From Rhizobium sp. BK316 (lineage in GTDB: Bacteria > Pseudomonadota > Alphaproteobacteria > Rhizobiales > Rhizobiaceae), in contig NZ_JACHZR010000001.1 of NCBI RefSeq assembly GCF_014193695.1, positions 1,463,309 to 1,527,308 on the forward strand: DNA of 64,000 bases. The letters are read 5' to 3'. The notes under the pieces were generated by a model. That model had not been told where the DNA came from and searched no databases. It worked only from the letters and a program-made list of their open reading frames with translations. Position numbers and translations under genes: made by a program. Each line of letters begins with the position of its first letter. Position 1 is the first letter of the stretch. Shown here piece after piece: positions 18,955 to 27,917 of this stretch.

Positions 18955-19737
18955 ATGATCACAGAACAGGAACGCCGAGAGGCGGCCAACGCCCTTCTGA
19001 AGGCAGAAACCGACCGCAAGCCAATCGTTCAACCGAGCAAGACCTACCCCGGTCTGGAGCTTGAAGATGCCTACAACATTCAAGCGCTGTGGGCGGAAGC
19101 TCGGACTGCGAAGGGTGCTCGGGTCGTAGGCCATAAGATCGGCCTTACGTCGCGCGCGATGCAGATGGCATCCAAGATGACCGAGCCCGACTATGGTGTC
19201 ATCCTCGATGACGCCCTTTACAACGACGGAGCACAGATCAAGGCGGACCTTTTTATCAAGCCCCGCCTCGAAGTCGAGCTCGCCTTTGTGATGGGCGAGG
19301 ATCTCGAGGGACCCGGTACGCGGATCTACGACGTGATGAGGGCAACTGAATTCGTCGTCCCGGCTCTGGAGATCATCGACTATCGCACCGAGGTTCCGAG
19401 GGCAATCACCGATACGATCGCTGATAATGCCGCTTTTGGGGCGATCGTTGTAGGGGGCCGCATCATTCGTCCAATGGACATCGACATCCGCTGGGTGGGC
19501 GCGACCCTCTCGAAGAACGGTATTATCGAGGAATCCGGTGTTTCTGCAGCGATCATGGGCCATCCTGCAGCCGGGATCGCGTGGTTGGTAAACAAGCTCC
19601 ATAGGGTGGGCGGCGGTTTGAAAAAGGGGCAGATCGTGCTGGCCGGCTCTTTCACCCGCCCTGTGGATATCGCCCAGGGCGACGTGATCCAGGCCGACTA
19701 CGGCCCCGTCGGCTCGATCGGCGTCTCATTCGTGTGA
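18955..19737 (+). CDS. 2-oxo-hept-4-ene-1,7-dioate hydratase (HpaH)-like
   Basis: 260 aa hydratase of the 2-keto-4-pentenoate hydratase family. Conserved [25 protein letters not shown], the metal-binding [11 protein letters not shown] (two Glu) and PALEIIDYR match HpaH/HpcG, which add water to a 2-hydroxydienoate before aldol cleavage. It starts 20 nt after the dioxygenase and 7 nt before the aldolase. No metal ligand appears to be missing. The substrate in this operon is probably a ring-cleavage product after isomerisation by the CHMI-like enzyme. Confidence 0.85.
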   Translation: MITEQERREAANALLKAETDRKPIVQPSKTYPGLELEDAYNIQALWAEARTAKGARVVGHKIGLTSRAMQMASKMTEPDYGVILDDALYNDGAQIKADLFIKPRLEVELAFVMGEDLEGPGTRIYDVMRATEFVVPALEIIDYRTEVPRAITDTIADNAAFGAIVVGGRIIRPMDIDIRWVGATLSKNGIIEESGVSAAIMGHPAAGIAWLVNKLHRVGGGLKKGQIVLAGSFTRPVDIAQGDVIQADYGPVGSIGVSFV

Positions 19738-19744
19738 GGACCTA

Positions 19745-20509
19745 ATGGAACTCCCCATCAACAGGTTCAAGCGGAAACTCCGGGCCGGTCAAAGTCAGAT
19801 TGGGTTGTGGTGCGGCCTTCCGGGCAGCTACGCAGCGGAAATCGTCGCACCGTCCGGTTTCGACTGGCTGCTTTTCGATACCGAGCATTCTCCCAGCGAC
19901 GTCCTCACTGTACTTCCACAGTTGCAGGCGGTCGCGCCGTACAACGTCGCCCCCGTGGTACGCCCGGCTTCCAACGACCCTGTGTTGATCAAGCGCTTTC
20001 TGGATATCGGCGTCCAGACGCTTCTCATTCCATATGTGCAGAATGAACGGGAGGCGAAGGCGGCCGTGGCCGCCGCGCGTTACGCACCGCGCGGTATCCG
20101 CGGCGTATCCGCCCTCACCCGCGCCACCCGTTTCGGGCGCGTGCCGAACTACGCACAGACCGCCGAACAGGAAATCTGCCTCTTGCTGCAGATCGAGACA
20201 CGAGAGGCGCTCGATCAGCTTGAAGTCATCGCGGGGGTCGACGGAGTCGACGGGATCTTCATCGGTCCGGCGGACCTCGCAGCCAGCCTCGGTTATCCCG
20301 GCCAACCGGGACATCCCGAGGTAGTTTCGGCAATCGAGAATGCGATCGAGCGCTTGAAGGCGGTCGATAAGCCTTCCGGTATCTTGACGGCTGACGAGAA
20401 ATTTGCGGCTCGCTGCATCGCACAGGGAACACTATTCACGGCAGTTGGCGTCGACGTTGCCCTCCTTGCCAGAGGATCGGAAGCACTTGCGTCCAGATTT
20501 TCGCGCTAG
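19745..20509 (+). CDS. 4-hydroxy-2-oxoheptanedioate aldolase (HpaI)-like class II aldolase
   Basis: 254 aa HpcH/HpaI-family metal-dependent pyruvate aldolase. Key segments are [26 protein letters not shown] with the catalytic His, the [11 protein letters not shown] glutamate ligand and [15 protein letters not shown] with the aspartate ligand. It would split a 4-hydroxy-2-oxo diacid into pyruvate and an aldehyde. It directly follows the hydratase, reproducing the hpaH-hpaI order of homoprotocatechuate pathways, but no homoprotocatechuate dioxygenase or semialdehyde dehydrogenase is nearby. Confidence 0.87.
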   Translation: MELPINRFKRKLRAGQSQIGLWCGLPGSYAAEIVAPSGFDWLLFDTEHSPSDVLTVLPQLQAVAPYNVAPVVRPASNDPVLIKRFLDIGVQTLLIPYVQNEREAKAAVAAARYAPRGIRGVSALTRATRFGRVPNYAQTAEQEICLLLQIETREALDQLEVIAGVDGVDGIFIGPADLAASLGYPGQPGHPEVVSAIENAIERLKAVDKPSGILTADEKFAARCIAQGTLFTAVGVDVALLARGSEALASRFSR

Positions 20510-20520
20510 GGAGACACAGC

Positions 20521-21228
20521 ATGTTCACCTTGGATGAGGTCCGGTCGGAGATAGCGCCGGCTGGAACTATTAGGGCCGCCGTCAACATGTCGAACGCAGC
20601 GTTGATTCGCTGGGACGAAAACGCCGGCGCCTTGGTAGGCCCGAGCGCGGAAATTGCGGATAGGATCGCCCATGAACTTAATCGGGGGCTTTCCCTGATA
20701 CGATACGGATCGGCCGCGGATATTCTTTCCGCTGCTGACGGCGGCGAGTGGGACATCGCCTTCATCGCGTCTGACCCATCAAGAACCGATCGCTTCAGCT
20801 TCTCGCCTCCCTACATCTCGGTCGAGGCCACCTACCTGGTTCCAGCGGCCTCACCCTACCGGACGGCGGATGAGCTGGATTCCAACGGAATTCGCATCGC
20901 TTCCGCGCGTAGCGCCGCCTATACGAAGCAGCTTGAGCGAACCCTCAAGCGAGCGACGGTGCTCCATGTCGACAGCCCTGCGGCGGCCCTCGACTTTCTC
21001 GCCGACCGAGAATGCGACGCGGCGGCTGGACTGACCGAATTCCTCTTCAACGCCTCGGAGCGGATGGAAGGCTTCCGGGTGGTGGATGGAGTGTTTTCGC
21101 GAATTCCTCAGACGATCGCGGTGCCCAAACGGGCCACGAACGCCTCGCTCTTCTTCGCGGACTTCGTGCGGCGGCTCGGTGGGGAGCAGAATCCGAAACC
21201 CGCGCATTCAGCATCTACTTGCAGTTGA
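20521..21228 (+). CDS. Family 3 binding-protein-like protein without signal peptide; probable 3' frameshift
   Basis: 235 aa with the fold pattern of amino acid-binding proteins (GTIRAAVNMSNAAL, PSAEIADRIAHELN, EWDIAFIASDPSRTDRFSFS) but no export signal, so it probably stays in the cytoplasm. It is 11 nt after the aldolase gene. The C-terminus is odd: after FVRRLGG the frame becomes low-complexity (EQNPKPAHSASTCS), while the +1 frame continues with IRNPRIQHLLAVEGIRTADTV, which looks like the family's normal last helix. A 1-base change in the G-run near 21178-21184 would explain this. Role unknown; possibly an intracellular sensor for the pathway substrate. Confidence 0.65.
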   Translation: MFTLDEVRSEIAPAGTIRAAVNMSNAALIRWDENAGALVGPSAEIADRIAHELNRGLSLIRYGSAADILSAADGGEWDIAFIASDPSRTDRFSFSPPYISVEATYLVPAASPYRTADELDSNGIRIASARSAAYTKQLERTLKRATVLHVDSPAAALDFLADRECDAAAGLTEFLFNASERMEGFRVVDGVFSRIPQTIAVPKRATNASLFFADFVRRLGGEQNPKPAHSASTCS

Positions 21229-21426
21229 AGGGATACGAACCGCCGACACCGTTATTTACTTCGTCAGCGCAAATCGATTTGTCTCGCTCCATAGCCCGAC
21301 GATGGTGACCAAACCGCTCATTTGCCCAGCCTCGCAGCGGCAATAGCGTGCGGCATCAGGAACGTGGCAATCTCCGCGATGCCGTTCCGTTCGGTGATCC
21401 TGCCGGACGCTCGGCGAGGTGAAAGT

Positions 21427-22170
21427 TCAGGCGCCGATGGCGGCGCGCAGTTTCAGCGCCAGATCCGGGCTGTCCGAGGTCAGGCTGCCGATTCCGCGCT
21501 CCAGCCAGTGGCGGATACCGGGCTCGTCGTTGAGGGTCCAGACGCAGAGGCGCTCCAGCGGCAGCCGGGCGCGGATCAGGTCCCATTCGGCTTCCATCAG
21601 CTCGTGGTGGATGGCAACGATCTCCACCAGCTCGTCTACGTGATCGATGAAGACGGCAAGTCCGCCCTGCTTCTCTGCCCAGGCGGCATTGACGGAGACG
21701 AGACGCGACACCTCAGGCGCATGATGGCGGCAATCCTCCAACACCGACGTGTCGAAGGAGGTCAGATAGGAGCGTTCGCCGACACCGAAGCGAGCAAGCT
21801 CGGCTGCGACGCGCGCGGCGATCTCGGGATAAGGCGTGCCGGTTTCGTCGATCTTGATTTCGACATGCAGGTCGATACCCTCCATGGGGCTAAGGATTTC
21901 AAGCACCTCGCCGAGCGTCGGAATGGCCTCGTCGGTACCTTTCAGCAACGTGGCCTTGCGGGCCTCGACCGACAGGTCCTGCACCGGGCCGATGCCTTCG
22001 GCGGTGCGCTCCAGCGTGGCGTCGTGGATGACGACCAGTTCGCCCGAGCGCGTCAGGTGCACGTCGAATTCGATGGCGTCGACGCCGAGCGTGATCGCAT
22101 TGTGGAAGCCGGTGAGCGAGTTTTCGGGCCAGAGGTTGCGGGCACCGCGATGACCGGTGATAAGCGTCAT
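21427..22170 (-). CDS. Glycerophosphodiester phosphodiesterase family protein (UgpQ-like)
   Basis: 247 aa, cytoplasmic (no signal). GDPD motifs in order: GHRGARNLWPENS with the catalytic His and Arg, IEFDVHLTRSGELVVIHD with the metal ligands and second catalytic His, HVEIKI, and a C-terminal VWTLNDEP. The enzyme hydrolyses glycerophosphodiesters or similar phosphodiesters to a sugar or glycerol phosphate plus alcohol. It is the last gene of a peptide-type ABC transporter operon, 33 nt after the DppC-like permease, which suggests it cleaves the imported compound. Confidence 0.88.
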   Translation of the reverse strand: MTLITGHRGARNLWPENSLTGFHNAITLGVDAIEFDVHLTRSGELVVIHDATLERTAEGIGPVQDLSVEARKATLLKGTDEAIPTLGEVLEILSPMEGIDLHVEIKIDETGTPYPEIAARVAAELARFGVGERSYLTSFDTSVLEDCRHHAPEVSRLVSVNAAWAEKQGGLAVFIDHVDELVEIVAIHHELMEAEWDLIRARLPLERLCVWTLNDEPGIRHWLERGIGSLTSDSPDLALKLRAAIGA

Positions 22171-22203
22171 GAAATATCCTTCAACCTGTTGATTTCATAA
22201 GCA

Positions 22204-23082
22204 TTAGCGGATGGTCGGGTCGAGCTTGTCGCGCAGCCAGTCGCCGACCAGCGAGATCGACAGCGTCGTCAGCATGATGACGACGGCAGGCGCCAGCATG
22301 ATCCAGGGCGCGCGCGTCAGATATTCGCGTCCGAAGCCCACCATGTTGCCAAGGCTGGTTTCCGGCGGCTGCACGCCGAGGCCGAGGAAGGAGAGACCGC
22401 TTTCCATCAGGATGATCTCAGGAAACGTCAGCGTCATGGAGACGATCAGCGTCGAGGCGACGTTCGGCAGGATATGATGCAGGTAGACGCGCGCCGGCGT
22501 CGCGCCGAGCTGCACCACGGCCGCCGCATAACCCTGCGCGCCGGCGGAAATCGCAAGGCCGCGGGCGATGCGCGCATAACGTTCCCAGCCATAGAAACCC
22601 ATGAGGCAGACGAGCAGCAGCATGGAGGAACCGAAGAAGGCCAGCACCGCGAGCGACATGATGAGGAAAGGAAGTGCGGCCTGAAAATCGGCGAGCATCA
22701 GCACCAGATGCTCCACGAAGCCGCGGAACCGCGCCGCCAGGAACCCGAGCAGCGTGCCGAAGACGGCCGAGAGGATCGTGGCACCAAAGGCGATGACGAG
22801 CGACACGCGGATCGACTGGATGAGGCGCGAAAGCACATCGCGGCCGAGTTCGTCCGTGCCGAGCAGATGCTTGAGCCCGCCCGGCGCCGAAAGCCGGCTA
22901 CTGAGATCCATGGCCGTGATATTGAACGGGCGGATCGTGTCAGCGAAAACGGCGGTCAGGACCATGGCCGCAAGCCACAGCAGGCCGAAAGCCACCGACA
23001 GCGGCAGGTTACGGCGCAGGAACGAGACGAGCCGGTTGGGCTTTCCGGAAGCCGGCGTAGCGGCGAGATCGACAGGTGCCAT
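22204..23082 (-). CDS. Peptide/nickel-type ABC transporter permease, DppC type
   Basis: 292 aa from the ATG at 23082 with a GAGGAG site; the ORF runs far upstream only as antisense-frame extension. N-terminal helix, then the DppC-type hallmarks LLGTDELGRDVLSRLIQSIRVSL and the EAA loop AAVVQLGATPARVYLHHILPN; the C-terminus reads GDWLRDKLDPTIR, typical of the family. It lies 11 nt after the partner permease. Confidence 0.92.
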   Translation of the reverse strand: MAPVDLAATPASGKPNRLVSFLRRNLPLSVAFGLLWLAAMVLTAVFADTIRPFNITAMDLSSRLSAPGGLKHLLGTDELGRDVLSRLIQSIRVSLVIAFGATILSAVFGTLLGFLAARFRGFVEHLVLMLADFQAALPFLIMSLAVLAFFGSSMLLLVCLMGFYGWERYARIARGLAISAGAQGYAAAVVQLGATPARVYLHHILPNVASTLIVSMTLTFPEIILMESGLSFLGLGVQPPETSLGNMVGFGREYLTRAPWIMLAPAVVIMLTTLSISLVGDWLRDKLDPTIR

Positions 23083-23093
23083 CGGGTTTCTCC

Positions 23094-24023
23094 TCAATGT
23101 CCGGCAGCATGCGAGCGAAGGCGCGGATCGAGCCAGCCGTAGAGCAGATCGACGACGAGGTTCGATACGACCATGGCGACGGCGATGATCAGCAGGATGC
23201 ATTGCACGACCGCGAGATCGCGATTGGTGACCGAGACCACCAGCAGGCGACCGATGCCGGGCCAGGAAAAGATCGATTCCACCACGACGGCGCCCGCAAT
23301 CAGCGAGCCGACCATGAAGCCGACGATGGTGACGATCGGCACCGCCGCATTGGGCAATGCATGGTTCCAGACCACGTCGCGCCATGTCAGCCCCTTGGCC
23401 GAGGCCGTGCGGATATAGGGCTGGCCCATCACCTCGATCATCGCGCTGCGCGAAAAGCGGGCGAGAATGCCGATGCCGCCGATGCTCATGGTCAGCGTCG
23501 GCAATATGCCGTGCACCCAGGTATCCTGGCCGCCCGAGGGCAGCCAGCCGAGGATGACCGAGAAGACCAGCACGAGCAGCAGACCCATGACGAAGGAGGG
23601 AATGGTGAAGCCGAGGACGGCGAGCAGGATGACGCCGCGGTCGGAAAAGCTCTGCCGGTGCAGCGCCGCGTAGACGCCGGAGGGAATGCCGAAGACGAGC
23701 TTGAGGATGAGCGCCGGGATGGTCAATTGCAGCGTCGCCGGCACGCGTTCCAGCACCAGGTCGAGGGCGGACGCCTTGTCGCGCATCGAGACGCCGAAGT
23801 CGCCCGTGAAGATCGACTTGAGATAGGCGAGATATTGAATCCAGAGCGGCTGGTCGAGGCCCCATGCCCTACGGAAGGCGTCGACCGCCTCCTTCGGCAC
23901 GTCAGGCCCGAGCATGACAGTCGCGGGATCGCCCGACATGCGCAACACGACGAAGGCGAAGGTGACGACCGCCATGATGGTCAGCATTGCACGGAACAGG
24001 CGCACGAGAACGAAACGGATCAT
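23094..24023 (-). CDS. Peptide/nickel-type ABC transporter permease, DppB type
   Basis: 309 aa, with the family N-terminus MIRFVLVRLFRAMLTIMAVV, then the periplasmic region PKEAVDAFRRAWGLDQPLWIQYL and an EAA loop YIRTASAKGLTWRDVVWNHALPNA. The ending DLLYGWLDPRLR is characteristic. Six or so membrane helices. Eleven nt separate it from the upstream ATPase gene. Confidence 0.92.
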   Translation of the reverse strand: MIRFVLVRLFRAMLTIMAVVTFAFVVLRMSGDPATVMLGPDVPKEAVDAFRRAWGLDQPLWIQYLAYLKSIFTGDFGVSMRDKASALDLVLERVPATLQLTIPALILKLVFGIPSGVYAALHRQSFSDRGVILLAVLGFTIPSFVMGLLLVLVFSVILGWLPSGGQDTWVHGILPTLTMSIGGIGILARFSRSAMIEVMGQPYIRTASAKGLTWRDVVWNHALPNAAVPIVTIVGFMVGSLIAGAVVVESIFSWPGIGRLLVVSVTNRDLAVVQCILLIIAVAMVVSNLVVDLLYGWLDPRLRSHAAGH

Positions 24024-24034
24024 GGAACCCTCCC

Positions 24035-25018
24035 CTATGCCGCGACCGGCGTGGTTTCGCCCGCCACGACATGGCAGGCGGCGGTACGGCCCTCGCCGAT
24101 ATCTTTGAGTTCCGGCACGACGGAACGGCAGATGTCCCGCGCCAGCGGACAGCGGGGGTGGAAGGCGCAGCCGGAGGGGCGGCTCGCCGGGTTCGGCGGC
24201 TCGCCCTGCAGGATGACGCGGCCTTCGAGCGGCTTGCCGGGAATGGGCACGCTGGAGACCAGCGCCTTTGTGTACGGGTGCTGCGGCGTGCGGAAAATGG
24301 CGTCGGAAGAAGCCTCCTCGACGATGCGGCCGAGATACATGACCGCGACACGGTCGGCGATGTTGCGCACCACCTTCAGGTCGTGGCTGATGAAGAGCAT
24401 GGCGATGCCGCTTTTCTCCTGCAGGTCGCGCATCATGTTGACCACCTGCGCCTGGATGGAGACATCGAGCGCCGAGACCGGCTCGTCGCAGACGAGCAGT
24501 TTTGGCCGCGAAGCCAACGCCCGGGCGATCACCGCGCGCTGCCGCTGGCCGCCCGAAAGTTCGTGGGGATAGCGGTCGGCCTGGTCTTCACGTAGGCCGA
24601 CGGCCCGCATCAGTTCCGTCACGCGCGGCGCCTGGTGCTCTTTCGGAATGAGCTTGTGGATCTCCAGTGGCTCGGCGATCTGGCTGGCAATCGTCACGCG
24701 GCGGTCGAGCGCGGCAAGCGGGTCCTGGAAGACGAACTGCATCTTTGCGCGGAGCGCCCGCCACTCCGCGGTATTGCGCGCCGGTATGGCCCGCCCCTGG
24801 AAGCGCACGCTGCCTTCCTGCGCGTCATCGATGCCGAGCAGCATGCGCCCGAGCGTCGATTTGCCGGAGCCGGATTCGCCGACGATCCCGAGTGTTTCGC
24901 CCGGCATGACCGAGAGCGAAACGCCGTCTACGGCGCGCACCGGCGTCGGGCGGCCGAAAAGGCCGCGGCGGATCTGATAGATGCGGACGAGATCACGGGC
25001 TTCGATAAGCGGCGTCAT
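24035..25018 (-). CDS. Peptide-type ABC transporter ATP-binding protein, DppF type
   Basis: 327 aa. Walker A GESGSGKST, signature LSGGQRQRAVIARAL, Walker B LLVCDEPVSALDVS, switch H in FISHDL, and the C-terminal oligopeptide-transporter extension with CAFHPRCPLARDIC, whose cysteines bind an Fe-S cluster in some members. The start overlaps the stop of the DppD-type gene (ATGA at 25015-25018). Confidence 0.92.
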   Translation of the reverse strand: MTPLIEARDLVRIYQIRRGLFGRPTPVRAVDGVSLSVMPGETLGIVGESGSGKSTLGRMLLGIDDAQEGSVRFQGRAIPARNTAEWRALRAKMQFVFQDPLAALDRRVTIASQIAEPLEIHKLIPKEHQAPRVTELMRAVGLREDQADRYPHELSGGQRQRAVIARALASRPKLLVCDEPVSALDVSIQAQVVNMMRDLQEKSGIAMLFISHDLKVVRNIADRVAVMYLGRIVEEASSDAIFRTPQHPYTKALVSSVPIPGKPLEGRVILQGEPPNPASRPSGCAFHPRCPLARDICRSVVPELKDIGEGRTAACHVVAGETTPVAA

Positions 25019-26031
25019 TGCAGCAGGCCTTCGGCGATACGTGACTTCAGGGTCTCGGCAGCAGCTGCGACCGGCACCGGCCGCGTGCAGGCGAGCTTGC
25101 GGCCGCCATCGAGGGAAAGGAGCGGCGGGCGCTCGCTGCGGCAGGCCTCGACGGCGCGCGAACAGCGCGGCGAGAAGGAACAGCCTTCCGGCAGATGTTT
25201 CGGATTGGGAACGGTGCCGGGAATGGGGATCAGCCGTTCGCGGCCGCCGTCGAGGCGCGGAATGGCGTCGAACAAGCCGCGCGTATAGGGGTGGCGCGGC
25301 TCGGAGAACAGCTGTTCGACACTGCCCTCCTCCACGATGCGCCCGGCATACATGACGCAGACGCGCTCGCAGACCTGGCTGACGGCGCCGAGATCGTGGC
25401 TGATGAAAACCGTCGCCATGCCGGTTTCGGCGCGAAGGCGGATCAGGAGATCGAGGATCTGCTCCTGGATCGTCGCATCGAGCGCGGTGGTCGGTTCGTC
25501 GGCGATCAGAAGATCGGGCTCACCGGCAAGCGCCATGGCGATCATCAGGCGCTGGCACTGGCCGCCGGAAAACTCATGCGGATAGAGATCGAAGCGGCGG
25601 CGCGCATCGGGAATGCCGACCATGTCGATCAGCCTGAGGGCCTCGGCCTTTGCTGCCTCACCGCGCAGCCCCCGATGAACCGAGAGCGCTTCCGATATCT
25701 GCCGGCCGATGCGCAGCACCGGATTGAGCGAGCTGGACGGATCCTGAAAGATCATGGCGATGCGGCTGCCGCGCACGCTTTCGAGCACCGTGCGCGATCC
25801 CCCGACGAGCTCGTTGCCCTCCAGCTGCACCGAGCCTAAAACACTGGCCTTGCCCGGCAGCAGGCCGAGCGCCGCAAGCCAGGTGACCGACTTGCCGCAG
25901 CCGGATTCGCCGACGAGGCCGAGCGCCTCGCCCCTGGCGACGTCGAGATCGATGCCGTGGAGAACCTGCACGCCGTCGAAGGCGACCGTCAGGTCACGCA
26001 GTTCCACGAGATTGGAGCCGGTCGTGCCCAT
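25015..26031 (-). CDS. Peptide-type ABC transporter ATP-binding protein, DppD type
   Basis: 338 aa. Walker A GESGCGKSV, signature FSGGQCQRLMIAMAL, Walker B LLIADEPTTALDAT and the C-terminal SFSPRCSRAVEAC cysteine motif. A strong hairpin separates it from the upstream binding-protein gene, so the transporter proper may be expressed at a lower level than its binding protein. Confidence 0.92.
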   Translation of the reverse strand: MGTTGSNLVELRDLTVAFDGVQVLHGIDLDVARGEALGLVGESGCGKSVTWLAALGLLPGKASVLGSVQLEGNELVGGSRTVLESVRGSRIAMIFQDPSSSLNPVLRIGRQISEALSVHRGLRGEAAKAEALRLIDMVGIPDARRRFDLYPHEFSGGQCQRLMIAMALAGEPDLLIADEPTTALDATIQEQILDLLIRLRAETGMATVFISHDLGAVSQVCERVCVMYAGRIVEEGSVEQLFSEPRHPYTRGLFDAIPRLDGGRERLIPIPGTVPNPKHLPEGCSFSPRCSRAVEACRSERPPLLSLDGGRKLACTRPVPVAAAAETLKSRIAEGLLQ

Positions 26032-26066
26032 CTTTCATCCCCGCTCTTTGCTTGCACCAAAAAGAG

Positions 26067-26098
26067 GATCTCCGGCGGCCCTTCAGCCGCCGGAGATC
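26067..26098 (-). terminator. Intercistronic hairpin between binding protein and transporter genes
   Basis: A perfect 13-bp stem (GATCTCCGGCGGC / GCCGCCGGAGATC) with a 6-nt loop lies 16 nt after the stop of the binding-protein gene. Read on the minus strand it is followed within 2 nt by a T-run (CTCTTTTTGG), so it looks like a partial intrinsic terminator or a 3' stabiliser inside the operon. This is a common way to make more binding protein than membrane components. Confidence 0.7.
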
Positions 26099-26113
26099 GG
26101 AGTGACGAGCCGA

Positions 26114-27748
26114 TCAGATCGACCAGTTGGTGGCGCGGAAGTCCATGGCGAAGGCCGGAGCGGCCTTCCACTTCAGCGACGACTTCATGCCGGTGAAGAC
26201 AGCATTCTGGTGCAGGACCTGATAGACCGGGTCTTCGCGCTCGGCGATTTCCAGCATGCGGGCGATCGCCTTCTTGCGCAGCGCGCGGTCGGTGGAGGTT
26301 TCCATGACGACGGCGAGCTTGTTCATCTCCGCGTTCGTCCAGTCCTTCTTCTGCTGCACTTCGCCGTTCGGGCCAAACTGCACGACCATCGGCGTGATCG
26401 GGTCGTTGATCGAGTTGCCGGCCGACCAGTCGCGCACGCCCTTGATGCCCTGGGGATCGTGGATCTGCGCCCAGTTTTCCTTCATCTCGATCTCGACGTT
26501 GAGGCCGACCTGTTTCCACATCTCGACCATGATCTGGCCGTTGGCCGTCTGGTTCGTGTAGTAGTTGTTGAGCAGGCGGTAGGGGATCGCATCGCCCTTG
26601 TAATTGGCCTGCTTCAAGAGGTCCCTGGCGAGCGCCGGATCGAATGCCGGGGGCGCCCAGCCATCGATGAACATGTCGCTGTTGCGGAAGGATTCGAATT
26701 GCAGGCCGGCCGGGATCACCGTCTTGCCGGCCCACAGCGCATCGACGATCGCCTGGCGGTCGATGGCATGCGTCATGGCGCGGCGCACGAGCGGGTTGGC
26801 AAGGATCGGGTTCTGCGTGTTGAAGACCGAAACGCGGTGGTTCCAGATCGTCGAGTTCTGGACCTCATAGCCGGGAGCGGCCTGCACGGCGGCGATCTGA
26901 TCCGGCGGCAGGTCGCAGGCGAAGTCGTATTCGCCAGACAAAAGGCCGTTGACGCGCGAGGCGACTTCCGGGACTTCGACGAAGCGGATCTGCTCCAGCG
27001 GCGGGCGGCCTCCCCAATATTCGTCGAAGGCAACGAGGGTCAGCGACACGTCCGGCTTGTATTCGCCGACCATGTAGGGGCCGGTTGTGATCGGCTTGCG
27101 CGACCATTCGGTGAAGCTGGCAGCCTCATCCCAGGCGCGGCGGTTGGCGATCTGGCTACCGCCGGAATAGAGACGGCCTTCGAGCGTGACGTCAGGCGTC
27201 GTGTTGTGCAGGCGCACGGTGTACTTGTCGACGATCTCGATACCGGCGAGCGCCGGCCACAGACGACGACCGACGCCGGGCACGGTTGCCGGCAGTTCCT
27301 TGGCGGTGGCCGGCTTGTGGTCGGCTTCGAAAATGGTCTTGCCGCCGACCGGCTCCGTATTACCGAACACGCGCTCCTTGGAGAAGGAGAAGGCGACATC
27401 CTCGGCGGTCAGTTCGTCGCCGTTGTGGAACTTGACGCCCTGGCGCAGCTTCAGTTCCAGCGTCTTGTCGTCGATGCGCTTCCATTCGGTCGCAAGACCC
27501 GGAACCGGACCCTGATTGCCCATCCAGTCGCGCAGGATCAGACCTTCCCAGAGGTTGGGATAGAAGATGCGCTCGCCGACGTTGGACTGCTCGTGATAGA
27601 CGTCGAGCGAATTGTTGTTGGTGATCTTCTGCACCGCAATGGTGATGGAAGGACGCTTGGCCTGGCTGAAGGCCATGCGCGGCAGAATGAGCGTGCCGGC
27701 GGTGGCGCCGAGAAGGCCGAGCGCGCCGCGTCGATTGATCGAAAGCAT
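26114..27748 (-). CDS. Family 5 extracellular solute-binding protein
   Basis: 544 aa from the ATG at 27748 (AAGGAG site); the longer upstream frame is not used. Export signal MLSINRRGALGLLGATAG with a twin-arginine-like NRRGALGLLG, cleavage near AFSQ. Family-5 landmarks include LATEWKRIDDKTLELKLRQG, VKFHNGDELTAEDVAFSF and the lobe-2 segment VRRAMTHAIDRQAIVDALW. These proteins bind peptides, opines, nickel chelates or sugar phosphodiesters. The co-encoded phosphodiesterase and phosphatase point to a phosphodiester substrate. Confidence 0.9.
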   Translation of the reverse strand: MLSINRRGALGLLGATAGTLILPRMAFSQAKRPSITIAVQKITNNNSLDVYHEQSNVGERIFYPNLWEGLILRDWMGNQGPVPGLATEWKRIDDKTLELKLRQGVKFHNGDELTAEDVAFSFSKERVFGNTEPVGGKTIFEADHKPATAKELPATVPGVGRRLWPALAGIEIVDKYTVRLHNTTPDVTLEGRLYSGGSQIANRRAWDEAASFTEWSRKPITTGPYMVGEYKPDVSLTLVAFDEYWGGRPPLEQIRFVEVPEVASRVNGLLSGEYDFACDLPPDQIAAVQAAPGYEVQNSTIWNHRVSVFNTQNPILANPLVRRAMTHAIDRQAIVDALWAGKTVIPAGLQFESFRNSDMFIDGWAPPAFDPALARDLLKQANYKGDAIPYRLLNNYYTNQTANGQIMVEMWKQVGLNVEIEMKENWAQIHDPQGIKGVRDWSAGNSINDPITPMVVQFGPNGEVQQKKDWTNAEMNKLAVVMETSTDRALRKKAIARMLEIAEREDPVYQVLHQNAVFTGMKSSLKWKAAPAFAMDFRATNWSI

Positions 27749-27917
27749 CGGAAACTCCTTGTGTCTTGACCGACGGGCTCCCCGGCTCGCGGCCCTGGTT
27801 CTTAGGATCGGCTCCATGTCGCCTGAACGACGGCTTCATGAAGTTTCGGTTACAGCCGCCCGTCGCGGATGCCGCGAAGAGCGATTCCAGCGCGCGAAAG
27901 CAGCCGCCCTCGCGAGA

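Noticed and set aside
18955..20509. Calling the hydratase and aldolase a homoprotocatechuate pathway
   Set aside because: No homoprotocatechuate dioxygenase or semialdehyde dehydrogenase is present and the upstream enzyme is intradiol, so the family names do not fix the substrate.
22204..23865. Long single reading frame that extends the DppC-like permease by about 260 codons
   Set aside because: The extension overlaps the DppB-type permease in another frame and lacks membrane features; the ATG at 23082 with a ribosome site is the start.
23076..24572. Long plus-strand open frame over the permease and ATPase genes
   Set aside because: Composition is typical of a reverse-frame shadow (rich in D, H, R) and it crosses two real genes with clear motifs.
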